From Leptofilum sp965223285 (GTDB taxonomy: Bacteria; Chloroflexota; Anaerolineae; Promineifilales; Promineifilaceae), in assembly GCF_965223285.1 (NCBI RefSeq), contig NZ_OZ244997.1, positions 5,270,001 through 5,334,000 on the forward strand: DNA of 64,000 nucleotides, given 5' to 3'. Within the stretch, counting starts at the first letter, position 1, and every line of letters starts with the position of its first letter. The notes under the pieces were generated by a model, which saw nothing but the letters and a program-made list of their open reading frames with translations, was not told the origin of the DNA and ran no database searches. The translations under genes were made by a program, and so were the position numbers. Shown here piece by piece: positions 60,205-64,000 of this stretch.

Positions 60205-61587
60205 ATGGCTGCGTATAATAAAATTGGCTTTTTGGCATCATCCGTCGGCGGTATGTCTACCACTGTTGGGCAGGGGCGTAACCGTCGCAACTTTGGTATT
60301 GGCGACTATGTGCGGCAGCTAGACGAGGCCGGGATTCCTGCGGCCGTTGCCTGCAACGACGGCAATGGCGGCATCATGGATGCCATCAATCTCATTCTCA
60401 AAGGTTCCAAAGTGCCACACGTGCTGGGTTACCGCATTGTGAAGCCAGACGAAAAGCCAGTAGAGCATTACAGCGTGCCAGACTACCTGCGCGAACCCAA
60501 AGAGGCTGCCCAGCGCCATTACAGGCTGCTCAAACCTGTCATCGAGCGCAAGGTGGATTTGCCCAAATATCGGGAACATCTGTGGTGGTTTCCGGTCAAT
60601 GAAATACGTGCCAAGCGAGCGGTTGATGAAAAAACGGGCCAAAAAGAGCCACAGTTCAACGACATGAATGCCTGGGATTGGATGGGGGAATTTTGCTACG
60701 AGTTTGCCCTGCTAGCCAACCACGACGGCTACAAGGTTTCCATGCCCCAGGCCAACAGTGGCGAACCTAAAATCAAAGAGTTGGACGGGGTAGAAATTGA
60801 TGCTTGGAAGCAGCCGGGGATGCAAAAGTTCCTAAAGTTGTGTGCCGAGCGGCCTGAGCAGGTTTGTGTGGGCCTGCATGAATATTCCTGGGAGGTCAGT
60901 GATGATGGGGGCATCATGGCAGGGTATCCGACGAAAGTCGGCCGTTTTCAATATCTGTTCCGCGCCTGTGATGAGATGGGTATCGCCCGCCCCAACGTCA
61001 TTTTTGGCGAATGGGGTTGGAAGCACGACACAGTTCCCCCGCCAGAGGTTGCCATTCCCCACATCCGCCAAGTGGCTGAGATTTACGCCCGGCATCCGCA
61101 AATTTTGGGCGCATTCATCTGGTATTTGGGACCGTACAATAACTCTTCCCAGATCAATAATCTCACCGTACGTCTTTTAGAACCCGTAACGCGTAGCACG
61201 CTGGATTGGCGTTTCCCAGACCCACAGCCAAATGGCGCGCTAGATATTCCCACAGAGTCAGAGCCCAAGGATAAAGATAAGGATCGCGGCAAGGTAAATC
61301 CTAACATCTCTGTGGATGACCAAACCGATTCTACAAATGAAGAAACCGCTACAACTGAGAGCCGTTTTGGCACGGTTAAGGCTATCTATGGCTTGAATAT
61401 GCGTTCAGTGCCGAGCACTGACGGCGGCGATAGCACTATCGTTGTGATGCTTCAAGATAGAACCAGGGTTAAGATTGTGGCGCAAGCTGCGGATCGAAAT
61501 CCGGCCAGCCAACGGCAATGGTTCCAGGTGGAGGTTGAAGGATTCACCGGGTTTGTGGCAGCGGACTACGTGGTTTTGGATGGGTAA
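60205..61587 (+). CDS. TIM-barrel glycosidase-like protein with SH3-type C-terminal domain
   Basis: This 460-residue protein has a likely glycoside-hydrolase-like (beta/alpha)8 region at residues 1-350: GLHEYSWEVSDDGGIM and FGEWGWKHDTVPPPEVAIP place Glu residues where clan GH-A enzymes have acid/base and nucleophile. A charged linker (about 355-385) and a bacterial SH3 domain (about 390-460, YGLNMRSVPSTDGGDSTI, GFTGFVAADYV) follow. No signal peptide is seen, so it may be cytosolic or secreted in another way. The exact glycosidase family is not recognised. It lies 98 bases upstream of the LysM protein. Confidence 0.65.
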   Translation: MAAYNKIGFLASSVGGMSTTVGQGRNRRNFGIGDYVRQLDEAGIPAAVACNDGNGGIMDAINLILKGSKVPHVLGYRIVKPDEKPVEHYSVPDYLREPKEAAQRHYRLLKPVIERKVDLPKYREHLWWFPVNEIRAKRAVDEKTGQKEPQFNDMNAWDWMGEFCYEFALLANHDGYKVSMPQANSGEPKIKELDGVEIDAWKQPGMQKFLKLCAERPEQVCVGLHEYSWEVSDDGGIMAGYPTKVGRFQYLFRACDEMGIARPNVIFGEWGWKHDTVPPPEVAIPHIRQVAEIYARHPQILGAFIWYLGPYNNSSQINNLTVRLLEPVTRSTLDWRFPDPQPNGALDIPTESEPKDKDKDRGKVNPNISVDDQTDSTNEETATTESRFGTVKAIYGLNMRSVPSTDGGDSTIVVMLQDRTRVKIVAQAADRNPASQRQWFQVEVEGFTGFVAADYVVLDG

Positions 61588-61618
61588 GTAGATGCTGGGG
61601 TGGGGGAACGGCCGTAAA

Positions 61619-61647
61619 TTGGAGTTCGCCCCATCTCTGTTTATAAT
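61619..61647 (+). promoter_or_regulatory. Sigma-70-type promoter of the LysM-glycosidase gene
   Basis: TTGGAG (61619-61624), a 17-base spacer and TATAAT (61642-61647) lie 38 bases before the ATG at 61686. Confidence 0.65.
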
Positions 61648-61685
61648 GGACACAGTTGTTGTTTGTTATTTTCAGGAGATTTCCC

Positions 61686-63092
61686 ATGAAACAATCGCGT
61701 TGGCTGGCTGTGGCGATGGCTTTACTGCTACTCGTGTTAACCATCACTGCTGCCTCTGCTCTCACCTATCGTGTTGTGTGGGGAGACACACTTTCCCGAA
61801 TCGCCAACCGCTTTGGTGTCAGCCTGGCCGAAATTCTTCAAGCCAATCCCCAAATTAGCAATCCCAATCTCATCTTCGTGGGCCAAGAGCTGGAAATTCC
61901 CACTGGCGATGAGACGCCAACGGCCACACCTACACCGCCCCCCAATGTTACTCCTACACCCACGCCGCCCCCGACGGGTAGCCAAACGTACATTGTTAAA
62001 GCTGGAGACACACTATCTGCCATTGCCCGGCGGTTTAATACCACCGTTACTGCTATTGCCCAGGCCAGCGGCATTCGCAATATCAACCTGATTTATGTTG
62101 GGCAGCGGCTCACAATTCCCGGCACCGGACCAGCACCCACGGGGACTCCCCCCTCTCCAAATCAGTTTGCCTTGGGTGCCCAAACGCTTAATCTGCACAA
62201 CCGCGCCCGCCTGGAAGAAGCGGGCATGACCTGGCTCAAATACCAATACAAGTGGCCGTCTGAAGATACGTTGGCTAACCTGGCCGAAATTATTGACTCT
62301 GCTCACGGTGAAGGCTTCAAAATTTTGGTTACGGTTACGGGCGACACGCCGTATCCGGCAGCGAACAGCATTGATTTCATGGCCTACATTGCCTTTGTTC
62401 AGGAAGTAGCCAGGCTTGGCCCTGATGGCATTGAAGTCTGGAACGAAATGAATATTGATTTTGAGTGGCCTGCAGGGCAGATCAACCCCAGCTCTTATGT
62501 GAATAATATGCTGGCTCCGGTGTATACGGCCGTAAAAGCCATAGACCCCAATATCCTCATCATCTCTGGCGCACTGGCACCAACCGGATTCGACAACAAT
62601 ACCAACGCCTGGTCCGATGCGCGTTATTTAGCCGGAATGCGTAACGCGGGCGCAGCCAACTATCTGGATTGTGTTGGCGTGCATTACAACGCAGGAGCAA
62701 CATCGCCTAGTGCCACTTCTGGTCACCCCGCTGATCCTGGTGACCGTCACTACAGTTGGTACTTCTTGCCAACCCTCACGCTTTATCGCAACACGTTCAA
62801 CGGCACCCGTGATCTCTGCCTGACCGAGTTTGGCTACCTCACGCCAGAGGGTTTCGATGGCATTCCAAGCAGCTTTAGCTGGGCGGCCAACACGACCCTT
62901 GCTCAACAAGCTGCCTGGTTGGCAGAAGCCACCCAGCTTGCCAAATCCAGCGGCTATGTGCCGTTGGCAATTGTGTTCAATCTCGATTTCACCAAATATG
63001 AAAAAAGTGGCGATCCCCAAGCGGGATATGCTATGGTTCGTTTAGACGGCCGTTGCCCAGCCTGTACCCAGTTGGGTGACGTGATGAAGTAA
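61686..63092 (+). CDS. Secreted LysM protein with TIM-barrel glycosidase-like domain
   Basis: This is a 468-residue exported protein. A signal peptide (RWLAVAMALLLLVLTITAASA) precedes two LysM repeats (YRVVWGDTLSRIANRFGVS and YIVKAGDTLSAIARRFNTT) and a Pro/Thr linker. A C-terminal (beta/alpha)8 domain (about 160-468) has WNEMNIDFEWPAG and LTEFGYLTPEG as candidate acid/base and nucleophile glutamates, like GH39- or GH53-type cellulase-fold enzymes. LysM binds N-acetylglucosamine glycans, so the enzyme may act on cell-wall or external polysaccharide. GGAG lies before ATG 61686. Confidence 0.8.
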   Translation: MKQSRWLAVAMALLLLVLTITAASALTYRVVWGDTLSRIANRFGVSLAEILQANPQISNPNLIFVGQELEIPTGDETPTATPTPPPNVTPTPTPPPTGSQTYIVKAGDTLSAIARRFNTTVTAIAQASGIRNINLIYVGQRLTIPGTGPAPTGTPPSPNQFALGAQTLNLHNRARLEEAGMTWLKYQYKWPSEDTLANLAEIIDSAHGEGFKILVTVTGDTPYPAANSIDFMAYIAFVQEVARLGPDGIEVWNEMNIDFEWPAGQINPSSYVNNMLAPVYTAVKAIDPNILIISGALAPTGFDNNTNAWSDARYLAGMRNAGAANYLDCVGVHYNAGATSPSATSGHPADPGDRHYSWYFLPTLTLYRNTFNGTRDLCLTEFGYLTPEGFDGIPSSFSWAANTTLAQQAAWLAEATQLAKSSGYVPLAIVFNLDFTKYEKSGDPQAGYAMVRLDGRCPACTQLGDVMK

Positions 63093-63138
63093 GGCATTTT
63101 CGGAAAAATAAACAATAACTCAACCCGAAAATGCCTTA
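63090..63138 (+). terminator. Stem-loop after the LysM-glycosidase gene
   Basis: A perfect 14-bp inverted repeat (63090-63103 with 63125-63138) begins in the stop codon and has a 21-base loop. No T-run follows, so termination is possible but not certain. Confidence 0.5.
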
Positions 63139-63190
63139 GCCAATTCCAAAAAATGATATAATTTTGCCCTGATTATTTTTCGGAATTGGC
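63139..63190 (+). promoter_or_regulatory. Extended -10 promoter inside an inverted repeat, before the CBS-domain gene
   Basis: GCCAATTCC (63139-63147) and GGAATTGGC (63182-63190) are exact inverse copies. TGATATAAT at 63154-63162 is an extended -10 element in the interval, 44 bases before the start at 63206. The palindrome could be an operator. Confidence 0.5.
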
Positions 63191-63205
63191 CAAACAAGGA
63201 GAAAC

Positions 63206-63640
63206 ATGATGAAAGTAAGTACGATTTTGGCCACAAAAGGGAATAAACTGTACACCATCACCCCAAACCAGCCCGTTAGTGAGGCCATTGCATTGCTGGC
63301 CAAGCACAACATCGGCGTGTTGTTGGTGCTTGCTGAAGAGGATAAATTGGCGGGCATTGTTTCTGAACGCGACATTGTGCGTCAACTGAATCAGCAGGCA
63401 GATTTGTTGAACAAACCGGTTGCAGGCGTCATGACGACCGAAGTCATTACCTGCTTGCCTCAAGACGATTTAATGTCGGTAGCGCACGTGATGACCGAAC
63501 GCCGGTTCCGCCATTTACCGGTAATGGAAGACGGCATATTATTGGGAATGATTTCAATTGGAGACGTGATGAAAGCGCAGCGTGACTATTACCATGGTCA
63601 AATTGATACGCTGGAAACACAAATCCTAGCCACCGAATAG
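63206..63640 (+). CDS. CBS-domain protein
   Basis: This 144-residue protein has two CBS repeats: AIALLAKHNIGVLLVLAEEDKLAGIVSERDIVRQL, then VMTERRFRHLPVMEDGILLGMISIGDVMK. CBS pairs bind adenosine ligands and regulate partner enzymes or channels. GGAG precedes ATG 63206. It lies upstream of the reductase gene on the same strand, with an intergenic palindrome between them. Confidence 0.92.
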   Translation: MMKVSTILATKGNKLYTITPNQPVSEAIALLAKHNIGVLLVLAEEDKLAGIVSERDIVRQLNQQADLLNKPVAGVMTTEVITCLPQDDLMSVAHVMTERRFRHLPVMEDGILLGMISIGDVMKAQRDYYHGQIDTLETQILATE

Positions 63641-63670
63641 CAGCACTTTTACCTTAAAACCACATTTTGT

Positions 63671-63711
63671 CGCAGGTACGCCACCGGTGGCGCGGCTTCA
63701 TTGCGCCTGCG
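63671..63711. promoter_or_regulatory. Nested palindrome between the CBS-domain and reductase genes
   Basis: GCCACCGGTGGC at 63680-63691 is a perfect 12-base palindrome, itself enclosed by CGCAGG (63671-63676) and CCTGCG (63706-63711). It may be an RNA hairpin or a protein site. Confidence 0.45.
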
Positions 63712-63738
63712 AAACAACCATAATTACAGGAGCATAAA

Positions 63739-64000
63739 ATGTCCCAGATTGGCAGCGAGACGGACCCACTGCGTGTCGCTATTGTAGGAGCGGGGCCAGC
63801 CGGTTTTTACACGGCCGAACGCCTATTCAAAGAAAAAAGTTTGCACATTACAGTCGATATGTACGATCGGTTGCCCACGCCCTTTGGTCTGGTTCGCAAC
63901 GGCGTCGCCCCAGATCATCTAAAAATCAAGTCCGTTACAAAAGTGTTCGATAGGCTGGCAAAAAAGCCACAGTTCCGCTTTTTTGGCAACGTTGAGCTGG
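63739..64000 (+). CDS. Ferredoxin-NADP reductase of the adrenodoxin reductase type, 5' part
   Basis: The gene leaves the window at the right edge. About 87 residues are seen. VAIVGAGPAGFYTAERLF is the FAD-binding Rossmann motif. MYDRLPTPFGLVRNGVAPDHLKIKSV is the FprA/adrenodoxin-reductase signature. These flavoproteins move electrons between NADPH and ferredoxin. ATG at 63739 follows ACAGGAG. Confidence 0.92.
   Translation, partial: MSQIGSETDPLRVAIVGAGPAGFYTAERLFKEKSLHITVDMYDRLPTPFGLVRNGVAPDHLKIKSVTKVFDRLAKKPQFRFFGNVEL

Larger units (their letters stand above)
1..64000. repeat. Dispersed octamer palindrome ACGGCCGT
   Basis: The palindrome ACGGCCGT occurs about 88 times in this window by hand count, for example at 211-218, 1173-1180 and 63046-63053. 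Roughly 25 further sites differ at one end base (GCGGCCGT, ACGGCCGC, ACGGCCGA). Composition predicts about one exact copy. Sites lie in genes on both strands and in intergenic DNA. Within genes they are read in all frames, giving Thr-Ala-Val, Asn-Gly-Arg or Arg-Pro, so selection acts on DNA and not on one peptide. Flanks are often A or G before and T or A after. Spacing is irregular, about one per 0.7 kb, with a bare stretch over the sugar-ABC genes (about 11.6-15.3 kb). The behaviour resembles HIP1 (GCGATCGC) of cyanobacteria. The function is unknown. Confidence 0.9.

Overview
The window looks like one contiguous piece of a bacterial chromosome of moderate GC content. Gene content points to the phylum Chloroflexota (Anaerolineae-like). 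The pointers are many surface proteins with Pro/Thr linkers, a secreted protein ending in an IYLPTILK-type tail, a BTAD (SARP-like) regulator fused to an ATPase, LysM-glycosidase architecture, and MoxR-DUF58-DUF4129 genes. This placement rests on gene style, not on a marker gene. No rRNA, tRNA, CRISPR array, phage or insertion sequence was recognised. The most pervasive signal is an octamer palindrome, ACGGCCGT, that recurs about 88 times (hand count) in coding and intergenic DNA, where about one copy is expected by chance.

Layout. 1-5.1 kb: the 3' part of a homocysteine methyltransferase/MTHFR fusion, a CAP-domain surface protein, a HAD phosphatase, and a serine-type pair (phosphoserine phosphatase-like plus class V aminotransferase). 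5.5-6.9 kb: AraC regulator and DoxX. 7.0-11.1 kb: a phosphonate-type ABC importer (phnD-phnC-phnE) with an inositol-monophosphatase-family gene. 11.6-16.0 kb: a sugar-type ABC importer (two permeases and a lipoprotein with a long acidic helix) that lacks its ATPase. 16.4-25.9 kb: an extracellular nuclease, an SPFH protein, an SRPBCC-PDZ-DinB fusion, a tiny ORF, a metallo-beta-lactamase-fold hydrolase, an MFS exporter and an ArsR regulator.

26.0-35.2 kb is a minus-strand run of surface proteins. Four have Tad/Flp prepilin-like N-termini joined to large extracellular domains (CBM6-like, DNRLRE-like, CARDB-like). A PepSY-like anchored protein and a BNR-repeat protein lie among them. Divergent from this run is a BTAD-ATPase regulator with an 11-bp-period direct repeat in the shared upstream region. 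It is followed by a second, membrane-anchored ATPase and a small membrane protein. The region is the best candidate for an undescribed surface or adhesion system with its own regulator.

40.2-41.6 kb: two divergent toxin-antitoxin modules. 41.7-53.1 kb: a fused 2-oxoacid dehydrogenase E1, a WYL regulator with a divergent alpha/beta hydrolase, a flippase-like membrane protein, an alkaline-phosphatase-family enzyme, cmoA-cmoB (tRNA wobble uridine carboxymethylation), msrA, pyrG and a Roadblock protein. 53.6-59.8 kb: a MoxR-DUF58-DUF4129-NTF2-like operon interrupted by hairpin repeats, then cystathionine beta-synthase. 60.2-64 kb: two TIM-barrel glycosidase-like proteins, a CBS-domain protein and the start of a ferredoxin-NADP reductase.

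Several unrelated families of short hairpin repeats sit at gene ends. One lies inside an open reading frame and a repeat-like tail extends cmoB, so such elements seem to reshape protein termini and linkers here.
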